Of a stretch of 64,000 nt of DNA, positions 8,799 through 17,913 are shown piece after piece. The stretch spans positions 1 to 64,000 of the forward strand of contig NZ_BAJX01000011.1 of assembly GCF_000613925.1 (NCBI RefSeq), read 5' to 3'. The DNA is from Prevotella histicola JCM 15637 = DNF00424. GTDB taxonomy: Bacteria > Bacteroidota > Bacteroidia > Bacteroidales > Bacteroidaceae. The notes under the pieces were generated by a model. That model had not been told where the DNA came from and ran no database searches. It was given only the letters and a program-made list of their open reading frames with translations. The position numbers were made by a program, and so were the translations under genes. Position 1 is the first letter of the stretch; every line of letters begins with the position of its first letter.

Positions 8799-9227
8799 AT
8801 GAAAGAATTAAAAGCATCAAAAACATTTTCAATCCGCTTCAGTGAGGTTGATTCCATGAATGTTGTATGGCATGGTTCTTATCCTCTTTACTTTGAAGAT
8901 GCACGTGAAGCATTTGGAAAGAAGTATGGATTGGAATATATGGGATTCTTTGATCATGGCTATTTTGCTCCATTGGTCGACCTCTCCTTCCACTATAAGA
9001 AGCCAATTAAATACGGGATGACACCTCGTATAGACATCATCTATCGTCCGACAGAGGCTGCAAAGATAGTCTTTGACTATGAGATTCATGATGCGGAAGA
9101 TGATAGTCTGATAGCAACAGGACATTCCGTGCAGGTGTTTATGGACCTCAACTACCAGTTAGTGTGGGACAATCCTCCATTTTATCAGCAGTGGAAAGAA
9201 CGCTGGGAACAGGTGGATAAGAAGTAA
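8799..9227 (+). CDS. 4HBT-type acyl thioesterase
   Basis: 142 residues. RFSEVDSMNVVWHGSYPLYFEDAREAFG is the N-terminal core of 4-hydroxybenzoyl-CoA thioesterase-like hot-dog enzymes, with the catalytic Asp in EVDSMNVVWHG. It would release acyl chains from ACP or CoA, either as an editing step or as a final step. It lies 23 nt after the dehydratase and 29 nt before the next ketosynthase. Confidence 0.8.
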   Translation: MKELKASKTFSIRFSEVDSMNVVWHGSYPLYFEDAREAFGKKYGLEYMGFFDHGYFAPLVDLSFHYKKPIKYGMTPRIDIIYRPTEAAKIVFDYEIHDAEDDSLIATGHSVQVFMDLNYQLVWDNPPFYQQWKERWEQVDKK

Positions 9228-9256
9228 TAGTGTGTAGGAAAGAATCAGAAGAAATC

Positions 9257-10990
9257 ATGGTTTACGTTTTAGCTGATAATATTATCTCCCCTCTGGGTGA
9301 TACTTCAGAGGATAATTACCAGGCTGTAAAGGCTGGTAAGTCGGCTATTCGTGCCTATGCTCCAATGACGGATGGCATCCCAGATGGCTTCATGGCATCC
9401 TTGATGTCAGCTGATTTTGAAGACTTAGTCTTTCGTTCTGCAGGCAAAGCCATTGAGGCTTCGGGTATACATGTGGCTGATGACCGTTCCGTGTTCATTC
9501 TGAGTTCTACCAAAGGAGCGATAGAAGGATTAGGCAAGGATGCCGATGAAAACCTTTATTTGGGTGAGACAGCACAGCGAATAGCCACTCGGTTAGGTTT
9601 TACGACACGCCCAGTGGTGGTGTGTAATGCCTGTATCTCGGGTTCTGCTGCAATGATTTTAGCCTCCCGACTGTTACAGTTAGGAACGTATGATCATGTT
9701 GTTGTCTGTGGTGCTGACTGTCCTCAACGCTTTATTATCTCTGGTTTTCAGTCACTTAATGCCATGTCAGCAGAGCCTTGTAGACCTTTCGACATAGAGC
9801 GTCAGGGTCTTAATTTAGGTGAAGCAGCAGCAACAGTGGTATTGAGCAGTCGTCTTCCCGCTGGTGAGCAGGCTACTAACAAGTCTGATAAACGGGTTTG
9901 GACGATAGGACATGGACATATAAAGAATGATGCTTTTCATATCAGTGCACCGTCAAAGACGGCAGAAGGGTTGCTTGAGGCCTTGCAACAGACGATGGAA
10001 AGCGTTGGGAAAGATGATTTAGCTTTCATCAATGCACATGGGACAGCTACGCTTTTCAATGACCAGATGGAGTCTATTGCCATTCAGAGAGCTGCTCTTT
10101 CTGATGTCCCTGTCAATGCTTTAAAGGGTTATATCGGCCATTCTTTAGGTGCAGCAGGCGTCTTTGAGACCATCCTCTGTATGAAATCTGTCGATGATCA
10201 CACTGTCTTAGGGACGCGTGGATATGAAGAAATGGGCGTATCTGGTAGAGTGATACTGTCTGCAGAGCACAGTTCAACCCATAAGACAGGCTTCATCAAG
10301 ATGCTTTCAGGCTTCGGCGGATGCAATGCAACCCTCTACGCGAAGTCTGTTGAAAGCTCTTCTTTGTCTTTGAATGAGGCAAAAGCGGTGACAGATCCTG
10401 TTCCTTCAGTATTCAGAAAGACGTATCATGTGCGTATTACTCCTGAAGGAGCATGGCTTGACGGTCGACTTCTCCCTGTCAAAGGTGAACCAAACGAAAA
10501 GAGTCTGCTCACAACAATCTATAAACAGATGATAGGAGACTATCCAAAGTATTATAAAATGGATGGTCTGTGTCGGTTGGGTTTCATCGCTTCAGAACTC
10601 TTGCTGCAGGCAGAAAAGGCTGACGAAACATCTATCAAAGAACTTCAGAGGAGTCGGGGAGTGGTGCTTTTCAACCGCTCTTCATCTATCTCCTCTGATA
10701 AGAAGTACTTAGCTTCGATAGCAGATAAGGACAATTACTTCCCAAGTCCTTCTGTCTTCGTGTATACCTTGCCGAATATTGTTACTGGTGAGATTGCCAT
10801 TCGCAATGGCTATCACGGTGAGACATCTTTCTATATTCTTCCGGAAAAGAATGAAGAGCAGATGCAGACATTGATACAAACAGCTTTCTTAGACAGTCAA
10901 ACAACAAGTTTGTTGACGGGATGGATAGATTATGAAGACCGTGAACACTATGAAGCCGACTTGTATATAGTATCTATCAACAAGGTATAA
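9257..10990 (+). CDS. Ketosynthase with an extra C-terminal ketosynthase-like domain
   Basis: 577 residues from ATG 9257 (upstream GTG at 9230 adds residues without family support). N-terminal domain: Cys in VVCNACISGSAAM, His in INAHGTATLFND, His in GYIGHSLGAAG, so it is catalytically complete. From about residue 390 there is a further region (YFPSPSVFVYTLPNIVTGEIAIRNGY) that resembles a degenerate thiolase-fold half. Probably works with the chain-length factor and ACPs. The two-domain arrangement is common in Bacteroidota polyene clusters, but the role of the second half is not known to me. Confidence 0.75.
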   Translation: MVYVLADNIISPLGDTSEDNYQAVKAGKSAIRAYAPMTDGIPDGFMASLMSADFEDLVFRSAGKAIEASGIHVADDRSVFILSSTKGAIEGLGKDADENLYLGETAQRIATRLGFTTRPVVVCNACISGSAAMILASRLLQLGTYDHVVVCGADCPQRFIISGFQSLNAMSAEPCRPFDIERQGLNLGEAAATVVLSSRLPAGEQATNKSDKRVWTIGHGHIKNDAFHISAPSKTAEGLLEALQQTMESVGKDDLAFINAHGTATLFNDQMESIAIQRAALSDVPVNALKGYIGHSLGAAGVFETILCMKSVDDHTVLGTRGYEEMGVSGRVILSAEHSSTHKTGFIKMLSGFGGCNATLYAKSVESSSLSLNEAKAVTDPVPSVFRKTYHVRITPEGAWLDGRLLPVKGEPNEKSLLTTIYKQMIGDYPKYYKMDGLCRLGFIASELLLQAEKADETSIKELQRSRGVVLFNRSSSISSDKKYLASIADKDNYFPSPSVFVYTLPNIVTGEIAIRNGYHGETSFYILPEKNEEQMQTLIQTAFLDSQTTSLLTGWIDYEDREHYEADLYIVSINKV

Positions 10991-11041
10991 TAAAGAAAAA
11001 TAAAACAGAAAAATCATATCATATATAAAATAGACACGACA

Positions 11042-11299
11042 ATGAACGAGTTAGTAAAAGAATTAAAGGACGAGATTATAGAGGCTTTGAACCTCGAAGA
11101 GATGACCGCTGATGACATTGATGAGAACGAACCACTCTTTGGTGAAGGTTTAGGTTTAGACTCAATTGATGCTTTGGAGCTGATAGTCCTTTTGGAAAAG
11201 AAGTACGGTATCAAGTTGGCTGACCCTGCTGAAGGCAAGAAGATCTTCACCAGTGTCGCTTCTATAGCCGACTATGTCAGCAAGAACCGAAAGAAATAA
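11042..11299 (+). CDS. Acyl carrier protein 2
   Basis: 85 residues, strongly acidic, motif EGLGLDSIDALELIVLLEKKYGI with the modified Ser at about residue 40. Sits between two ketosynthase genes, as carrier proteins do in type II polyketide-like systems. Confidence 0.88.
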   Translation: MNELVKELKDEIIEALNLEEMTADDIDENEPLFGEGLGLDSIDALELIVLLEKKYGIKLADPAEGKKIFTSVASIADYVSKNRKK

Positions 11300-11341
11300 A
11301 GCCACTTTGGGGTAATAATAGCGAACGGATAAACCAATAAA

Positions 11342-13118
11342 ATGAATATTGCAGTTACTGGCGAAGGCATAATCTCTGCTATTGGCTTTAACAAACAAGA
11401 GGTGTTAGAGTCCTTGACAACGAAGCAGAGTGGTATTGGATGATGAAACATCTTCAATCAGTTCATCGTGAATTGCCTGTAGGAGAGGTTGATTTGTCGA
11501 ACGAACAGATGAAAGAGATGGCTGGAATCCCTGTGTCACAGATGATGAGTCGCACAGCCCTGATGGGTATCATAGCCGTTCGCCAGGCGTTAACGGATGC
11601 AGGAATCAGTGTCGATGACATCCTTGTACGTAAGAAAAAGGGTGAAAGTCTGCGCATAGCACTTGTCTCTGGTACAACCGTTGGTGGCATGGATATCACT
11701 GAACTTTGCTTCGATCATATTGAAGAAGATGACAATGTATCCTTCCTTCAGCATCATGACTGTGGCAGTTGCACGAACACCATGGCTGATTACTTTGGTA
11801 TTTTCACGGAAGTAACGACTTTGTCTACAGCCTGTTCTTCGGCTGCCAATGCCATTATGTTTGGTGCACGACTGTTGAAAGACCATCAAGCTGACATCGT
11901 TATCGCTGGTGGTACAGAGTCTTTATCTCGCTTTCACCTCAATGGTTTCAACTCATTGATGATCCTTGACCATGAGCGTTGTCGTCCGTTCGATGCTACA
12001 CGGGCTGGTCTTAACTTAGGGGAAGGGGCTGCCTTCGTAGTGTTAGAGTCTGATGAGACTGCCAATGAACGTGGTGTAAAACCCCATGCTTACCTTACTG
12101 GATATGGAAATGCCTGTGATGCATTCCATCAAACGGCATCGTCAGAAGAAGGGGAAGGTGCTTATCTTGCTATGAAAGAGGCTTTGGATATGGCACATCT
12201 CAGTCCGAAAGATATTCAATATGTCAATGCCCACGGAACAGGAACACCCAATAACGACCAAAGTGAGGGTGTTTCTTTACGTCGAATCTTCGGCGATAAG
12301 CTCCCATTGATATCCAGTACAAAGTCATTTACGGGTCATACTACAAGCGCATCAGGAAGTATTGAAGCCGTTATCTGTATCTTAGCGATGCAGAATCATT
12401 TTGTTCCAGCCAACTTAGGTTGGGCACATCAGATGGAGAAGGGTATTACTCCGACCTTAGGTGAACAGGGCGTCACGTTGGAAAACGTGCTCTGTAACTC
12501 TTTTGGTTTCGGTGGTAACGACTCTTCTTTATTGTTTTCTACCCATCCAACGACTACAGAAGAGCCAGTAGAAACACGGAAAGAAGTTAAGGTATTGTCC
12601 CGTGTTGAGCTCACTTCTGAGGACCAACTGGCAGACATCCGTAAGTATGTCAAGCTTTAGAGGCACGTCGTATGGGCAAGATAATGAAGAGTTCGTTGCT
12701 CTCTTCTTTGGAAGCATTGGCGCAAGCAGGTGTTGATAAGCCTGATGCCATCATCACTGGGACGATGTATGGTTGTCTGGAATATAGCGAACGACTGTTG
12801 GAACAGATGAAAGAGGAGGGTGAGACAATGTTGAAACCCACTTATTTCATGCAGAGTACACACAACACCATAGGTAGTAATATCGCCATTAAGACCCACT
12901 GTCACGGCTATAATGTTACTTATACACAGGGAACAGCATCTTTATCATGGGCATTACGTGATGCAGAGATGCTATTAAAAGAAGGGAAGGCAAAGACTGT
13001 CCTTGTGGGATGTCATGATGAGAGTACTCCACTTCTTAATTCATTATTGAAGCGGGATGGGGCAGAAGAGCTGCCTTCAATCCATGCTATCGCAATGGTA
13101 TTGTCATGTGGCGAGTAG
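11342..13118 (+). CDS. Ketosynthase fused to chain-length factor (two frameshifts as read)
   Basis: From ATG 11342 the frame breaks near 11439 (SGIG-MMKHLQ, GGG read as GG) and again near 12655 (KYVK-PLEARRMGK, CC read as C). With both bases restored one 592-residue protein results. Residues 1-400: ketosynthase with Cys in LSTACSSAAN, His in YVNAHGTGTPNND, His in SFTGHTTSASGS. Residues about 430-592: a Ketoacyl-synt_2-type chain-length factor (DAIITGTMYGCLEYSE, FMQSTHNTIGSNIA) without an active-site Cys. A linker rich in T and E joins them. In other clusters these are separate proteins, so fusion needs confirmation. It overlaps the next gene by 13 nt. Confidence 0.7.
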
Positions 13119-13458
13119 TTATCTTATCCGTTTTGCAGAGTTCTCTGTTGGCAGGAGGGCAGGTGTTTTTGAAGTTTGCACTTCAGAAAATGCTTCCCTT
13201 TGGATGGACCCGTACGTTCTGGTGCAGCCTTTTGTTGAATTGGCAGTTTGCTTGTAGTGGTCTGTTATTCGGTTCCAGTTCCATACTTTGGATGTATATC
13301 ATTAAGCATTACCCCCTGAGTGTGCTTATCCGATGATTAGTTTGAGTTATGTATTTGGCCTTCTTGCGGCAATACTCTTTTTCCATGAGTCCGTTTCTGT
13401 GATGAAATGGGTAGGAGTGAGCCTGATAATATTAGGCTGTTGCTTGATTGCCAAGTAG
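13106..13458 (+). CDS. EamA/SMR-like small membrane transporter (frameshifted as read)
   Basis: Restored by one G near 13324 (GTGGCT read as GTGCT), it encodes 117 residues with four hydrophobic helices: VVILSVLQSSLLAGGQVFLKFAL, a second around LLLNWQFACSGLLFGSSSI, a third LSVAYPMISLSYVFGLLAAIL and a fourth VMKWVGVSLIILGCCLIA. This is the layout of EmrE-like or half-EamA transporters, which occur in lipid-modification loci as flippases (ArnE/F-like). It may help move the product or its lipid anchor across the inner membrane. Confidence 0.7.
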
Positions 13459-13474
13459 AAAAATAAGATGTAAA

Positions 13475-14098
13475 ATGAAAAAGTTATTATTAATTTTGGT
13501 GGTGTTCTGTATCGCCACAACGACAGTCTCAGCACAAGCTGTCAGTGAGGCAAAGATAAGACAGCAGATAGAAGCTGCCGCTGCAAGCATGAAAACCATG
13601 CAATGCGACTTTGTACAGACGAAGTATCTCCGCATGTTGAATGATAAGATGGTGTCACGTGGTAAGATGTATTACCAGCAAAGTGACAAGCTCCGTTGGG
13701 AGTATACCTCGCCTTATGCCTATGCTTTCGTACTGAATGGCTCACGTGTTCTGATCAGTAAGGGCAATCGCAATGATGTTATCAACGTCAATCAGAGCAA
13801 GTTTTTCAAGGAGATAGCACGCATAATGATGAACAGTGTTGTGGGAAAAGCTCTCAATGACAAGCGTGATTTCAAGGTTAGTCTCTCTTCATCAGCCACC
13901 GAATATGTCGCTGTTCTCTATCCACAGCAGAAGCAGATGCAGCAGATGTTCCAGAAGATTGTCCTTCATTTCAACCGCCAACGAGCAATGGTTGCTAAGG
14001 TTGAGCTTATAGAAAAGCGTGGCGATCGTACTGTTATTGAGATGATGAATGTAAAAGTAAACAGTCCTATTAATGCGAAAGTATTTACTGTTAATTAG
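13475..14098 (+). CDS. LolA-like periplasmic lipid/lipoprotein carrier
   Basis: 207 residues from ATG 13475, with a signal peptide ending VSA. The mature part (MKTMQCDFVQTKYLRMLNDKMVSRGKMYYQQSDKLRWEY) has the LolA pattern of DFVQTK followed by paired beta-strands and Y-Y/L-RWEY. LolA-like proteins are standard in aryl-polyene clusters, where they are thought to carry the lipidated pigment across the periplasm. It overlaps the next gene by 26 nt. Start chosen over the upstream codons because these belong to the preceding transporter. Confidence 0.8.
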   Translation: MKKLLLILVVFCIATTTVSAQAVSEAKIRQQIEAAAASMKTMQCDFVQTKYLRMLNDKMVSRGKMYYQQSDKLRWEYTSPYAYAFVLNGSRVLISKGNRNDVINVNQSKFFKEIARIMMNSVVGKALNDKRDFKVSLSSSATEYVAVLYPQQKQMQQMFQKIVLHFNRQRAMVAKVELIEKRGDRTVIEMMNVKVNSPINAKVFTVN

Positions 14099-14551
14099 TA
14101 TTCTTCTGCTTTCTCTTGCCTCTCTGACGGTACAAGCACAGGACAGTCTCACGGTTCAGCAGTCTCCTTTGTCGGACAGTATAGGCTGTAAAACAAGGTA
14201 TGCCACTACCATTGAACTGTCAAAAGGCTATCTCAGTGGCATCACCATCATGGTACGTGAAGCGGATGTATATCATGGTGTCCTGTTCAATGAGTTTGGT
14301 ATCACGGCATTAGAGTTCACCTATCAGCCCAGACGAAGAAGGTTGAGTTGATTGAAGTCATTGCAATGCTCGATAAATGGTACATCCGTCGTGTGTTAAA
14401 GAGTGATTTACAGCATGTTATGGAGAATCTTTTGAAAGGTAATCCTACCTATAAAGATGAGAAATATCACATCAGTTACAAGTTTTCATTGATGAGCAAT
14501 GAGGAAAATTCCAACATAACAGAAGGAGAGAACGATGCAACTGAAGAATAA
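14073..14551 (+). CDS. Secreted protein of unknown function (frameshifted as read)
   Basis: Signal peptide MRKYLLLISILLLSLASLTVQA, then a beta-rich body (GYLSGITIMVREADVYHGVLFNEFG, ALEFTYQPRRRKVELIEVIAML). One base is missing near 14340; restored length is 159 residues. Its position between the LolA-like gene and a dehydratase matches that of the exported DUF3261-type proteins of other aryl-polyene clusters, but no sequence motif confirms this. Stop overlaps the start of the next gene by 17 nt. Confidence 0.55.
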
Positions 14552-14930
14552 TTTATACAAGATAATCCGTAAAGAGGGAGTTGGTCCGGTGGTGAATTAC
14601 GCCATCGAACTGATTCCCTCTTGTGTTATCTATGCTGCCCATTTCCCTGGTGAACCCATCACTCCGGGTGTATGTATCGTCCAAATGGGCAAGGAACTTG
14701 TCGAGGATCTACTCTCCGAGCAACGCTCCACACCGTGTAAGCTGATGATCACGAAGGTGAAAAACGTGAAGTTCCTCTCTGTTATCTCACCCAATGAGAC
14801 GTTACAGCTCACGTATCAGGTGAAGAAGTTGGTAACATCAGAGGATGGTACAAGTGTTGAAACACAGTTGATAGTACTCTCAGAAGAGAAGCCTATGGCA
14901 AAGATTTCCTTAGTGTTGAGGATTGTATGA
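14535..14930 (+). CDS. FabA/FabZ-like 3-hydroxyacyl-ACP dehydratase
   Basis: 131 residues. YAAHFPGEPITPGVCIVQMGKELVEDLL holds the catalytic HFP-x-x-P-x-x-PG loop and a downstream acidic residue, as in FabZ and ApeI. Dehydrates 3-hydroxyacyl-ACP to the enoyl form and so makes the conjugated bonds. Overlap with both neighbours indicates tight co-translation. Confidence 0.82.
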   Translation: MQLKNNLYKIIRKEGVGPVVNYAIELIPSCVIYAAHFPGEPITPGVCIVQMGKELVEDLLSEQRSTPCKLMITKVKNVKFLSVISPNETLQLTYQVKKLVTSEDGTSVETQLIVLSEEKPMAKISLVLRIV

Positions 14931-16414
14931 TGAATGAGGAACTGAAGAAACAATTACGAAACAGGCGTATCTGTGTTGTCATTCCCACCTATAACAATGA
15001 CAAAACGATAAAGACAGTAGTGGAGAAGTGTCTGCTCTACTGTGACGATGTCATTGTCGTTACAGATGGGTGTACGGACCGTACTACCGATATTCTGCAT
15101 GCCATTGATGGTATAACGATAGTTTCCTATGCACAGAATCGGGGGAAAGGATATGCCTTGAAGATGGGTTTCAGAAAGGCATTAGAGATGGGTTTTTCCT
15201 ATGCCATCACCCTTGATGGGGATGGACAACACTATCCAGAGGACATCCCACTCTTCTTGAAAGCCAATCAACAGCACCCCCAATCCTTGATTATTGGTAG
15301 TCGACAGTTGGAGGGTGTAGATCGTACTAAGGGTAGTTCCTTTGCCAATAAGTTCTCTAACTTCTGGTTTTATGTACAGACAGGCAGGGCATTACCTGAC
15401 ACCCAGACAGGTTATCGGCTCTATCCTCTGCACCGTTTGTACGGACTGTCATTGCTCACTTCACGCTATGAAGCGGAGCTGGAACTGCTTGTCTTCGCCT
15501 CTTGGCATGGTGTCAAGCTTGTCCCAATACCCATACAAGTCTATTATCCACCGCGCAATGAGCGTGTAAGTCATTTCCGTCCGGGAAAGGATTTTGCACG
15601 TATCAGTGTTCTGAATACCATCCTTTGTTTCTTGGCTGTGGTCTATGGACTTCCTTTACGACTGTGGCGAGCACTGACGGCCACCCTTCGTACGGTTTAT
15701 TCCTTACTCTTTTTCCTCTTTTTCACGCTGGTTGTCTTCACTCCTTTCGTATGGATTTACACGAAATTCGGTAAGATGACCGAGCGTCGTCGTTACCGTT
15801 TGCATCAGCTTATCTATCATGCTTCACGCTTTGTGATGATCCATCACGGCATACCCGGTACGAAATATGAGTATAAGGTGGCTGAAGGTATCGACTTCAA
15901 CAAGCCCCGTATCATCATTTGTAACCATCAGTCGCATCTTGATTTGATGTGTCAGCTGGTCTTCACACCGAAGATTGTCTTCCTCACCAATGCCTGGGTA
16001 TGGAACAATCCCTTCTATGGTTCACTCATTCGGAACGCAGAATACCTACGTTAGGAGGGATTGGATGAGATAATGCCCCATTTACGTTCATTGATAGAGC
16101 GTGGTTACAGCATAGCGGTCTATCCTGAAGGGACCAGATCTAAGGATTGTCGTATCGGAAGGTTCCATCAAGGAGCGTTCTATATGGCACGTGAGTTCGG
16201 ATTAGAGATCCTTCCGATGGTCCTTTATGGACCTGGTAAGATCCTTCCAAAGACCGGTTGGCACCTCCATAAAGGTAAATTCTTCGTTGAAGTGGACAAA
16301 CCACTGACACAAGAGGAGCTCTCTGCCATGGGTGACCTGAAGCAACAGGCATCCACAATGCGCAAACGTTACAAAGAAAAGTATGAAGAAATAGCTAACA
16401 GAATGGAACAATGA
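14927..16414 (+). CDS. Glycosyltransferase family 2 fused to PlsC-type acyltransferase (internal stop as read)
   Basis: Residues 1-230: GT2 fold, VVIPTYNNDKTIKTVVEKCL, DGCTDRTTD and LDGDGQHYPEDI (DxD-type). A hydrophobic stretch (about 245-280) follows, then a lysophosphatidate-acyltransferase-like domain with CNHQSHLDL (H-x4-D) and YPEGTRSKD. A TAG at 16052-16054 lies in frame between the two acyltransferase motifs; the codons around it (AEYL-R-stop-EGLDE) suggest a small local read error (for example one lost C and one gained G) rather than two genes. Full length is 495 residues. Would build and acylate a sugar- or phospho-linked head group for the polyene. ATG overlaps the preceding stop. 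Confidence 0.75.
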
Positions 16415-17913
16415 CACAACAGAAGAAGGTTATCATCATCGGAAGTGGCTTGGGTGGACTGTCTTGTGGGGCTATTCTTGCAAAGAACGGATATGCCGTT
16501 ACCGTACTTGAACAGGGCATTCAGGTGGGTGGTTGTCTGCAATGTTTCTCCCGTCGTGGCGCAAAGTTCGAGACAGGAATGCACTTCATAGGCAGTGCAG
16601 CACATGGTCAGACCCTTGATAAGCTCATGCGTTACTTGGAGATAGACAAGACCGTGACGCTCTCACAGCTTGATCCTCAAGGTTATGATGTCGTGGTATT
16701 GGGTGGGAAAAAGTATGCTTTTGCCAATGGCAGAGAGGCTTTTCTCAAGCAGATGACCGAGTATTTCCCTTCCCAGCATGACAATCTCGTTCGTTATTAC
16801 GACCTTATTGAGGAGATTGCCAATGCTTCTTCACTCCATTCTCTTAAGTATGCAGACTCTGATTCACCGTTGAATATGGAGTATCAGCTGCGTTCTATCA
16901 ATGCTGTCATTGATGAAATAATCACCGATCCTGTGTTGGCTAAGGTCCTAGTGGGCAACCTTCCGCTCTATGCAGCAGAGAAAAACAAGACACCTTTTGC
17001 CACACATGCCTTCATAATGGACTTCTATAACCAGAGTGCTTTCCGTGTTAAAGGGGGTAGTGACAGCATTGCTACAGCCTTAATGGGTACCATCAACCGT
17101 TATGGAGGCGAGGTCCTGACCCGTAAGAAGGTGACCCGTATCATCTGTGATGACACACATGCCGTTGGAGTAGAGGTGAATGGAAAAGATACTTTGCCCT
17201 GTGATATCATCATTTCTGATGCCCATCCAATGCGTACCTTGGAACTGTTAGACACGAAACTGATTCGTCCTGCCTTCCGCAAGCGTATCAATCACATCCC
17301 ACAAACCGTAGGTGGCTTCTCTGTTTATTTACATTTCAAGGAGAAGACGGTCCCTTATCTCAACTATAATTACTATGGTTATCAAGGCGATACACCGTGG
17401 GATTGTGAACGGTACACGGCAGAAAGTTGGCCGAAAGGCTTCCTTTACATGCACTTCTGTCCAGAAGGTGACACGCAATATGCCTCTACGGGCGTCATCC
17501 TTTCTTATATGCAGATGGCTGATGTGGAGCAATGGAAGGGTACAAAGGTCGGGAGAAGAGGACAAGACTATGAGGATTTCAAGCGCGAAAAGGCTGAACG
17601 ACTCCTCGATGTGTTGGAAGAACACTTCCCCAACATACGTTCCCAGATACAGAATTACTATACTTCCACACCGCTGACCTATCTTGATTACACTGGAACG
17701 GAGGGTGGATCAATGTATGGCAATGCTAAGGATATCAGTCTGGGCAGTGCTTGTCGGGTACCGCAACGTACGAAGGTTCCGAACCTTTACCTCACTGGTC
17801 AGAACATCAACTCTCATGGAATGCTGGGCGTTTTGGTGGGAACGATTGTCACTTGCAGTGAGTTGTTGACGGCAAAGACCATCTATGAACAGATAAAGGA
17901 GGCTAACGAATGA
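16411..17913 (+). CDS. FAD-dependent oxidoreductase, carotenoid desaturase/retinol saturase-like, copy 1
   Basis: 500 residues. IIGSGLGGLSCGAILAKNGYAVTVLEQ is the N-terminal FAD-binding Rossmann motif with the closing acidic residue. GGCLQCFSRRGAKFETGMH follows in the usual place, and the C-terminal LYLTGQNINSHGMLGVLVGTI is the second FAD contact. These enzymes desaturate, saturate or isomerise polyenes. Not part of the core set of E. coli aryl-polyene genes, so it could tailor the chain. Overlaps both neighbours by four nt. Intact frame. Confidence 0.8.
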   Translation: MTQQKKVIIIGSGLGGLSCGAILAKNGYAVTVLEQGIQVGGCLQCFSRRGAKFETGMHFIGSAAHGQTLDKLMRYLEIDKTVTLSQLDPQGYDVVVLGGKKYAFANGREAFLKQMTEYFPSQHDNLVRYYDLIEEIANASSLHSLKYADSDSPLNMEYQLRSINAVIDEIITDPVLAKVLVGNLPLYAAEKNKTPFATHAFIMDFYNQSAFRVKGGSDSIATALMGTINRYGGEVLTRKKVTRIICDDTHAVGVEVNGKDTLPCDIIISDAHPMRTLELLDTKLIRPAFRKRINHIPQTVGGFSVYLHFKEKTVPYLNYNYYGYQGDTPWDCERYTAESWPKGFLYMHFCPEGDTQYASTGVILSYMQMADVEQWKGTKVGRRGQDYEDFKREKAERLLDVLEEHFPNIRSQIQNYYTSTPLTYLDYTGTEGGSMYGNAKDISLGSACRVPQRTKVPNLYLTGQNINSHGMLGVLVGTIVTCSELLTAKTIYEQIKEANE

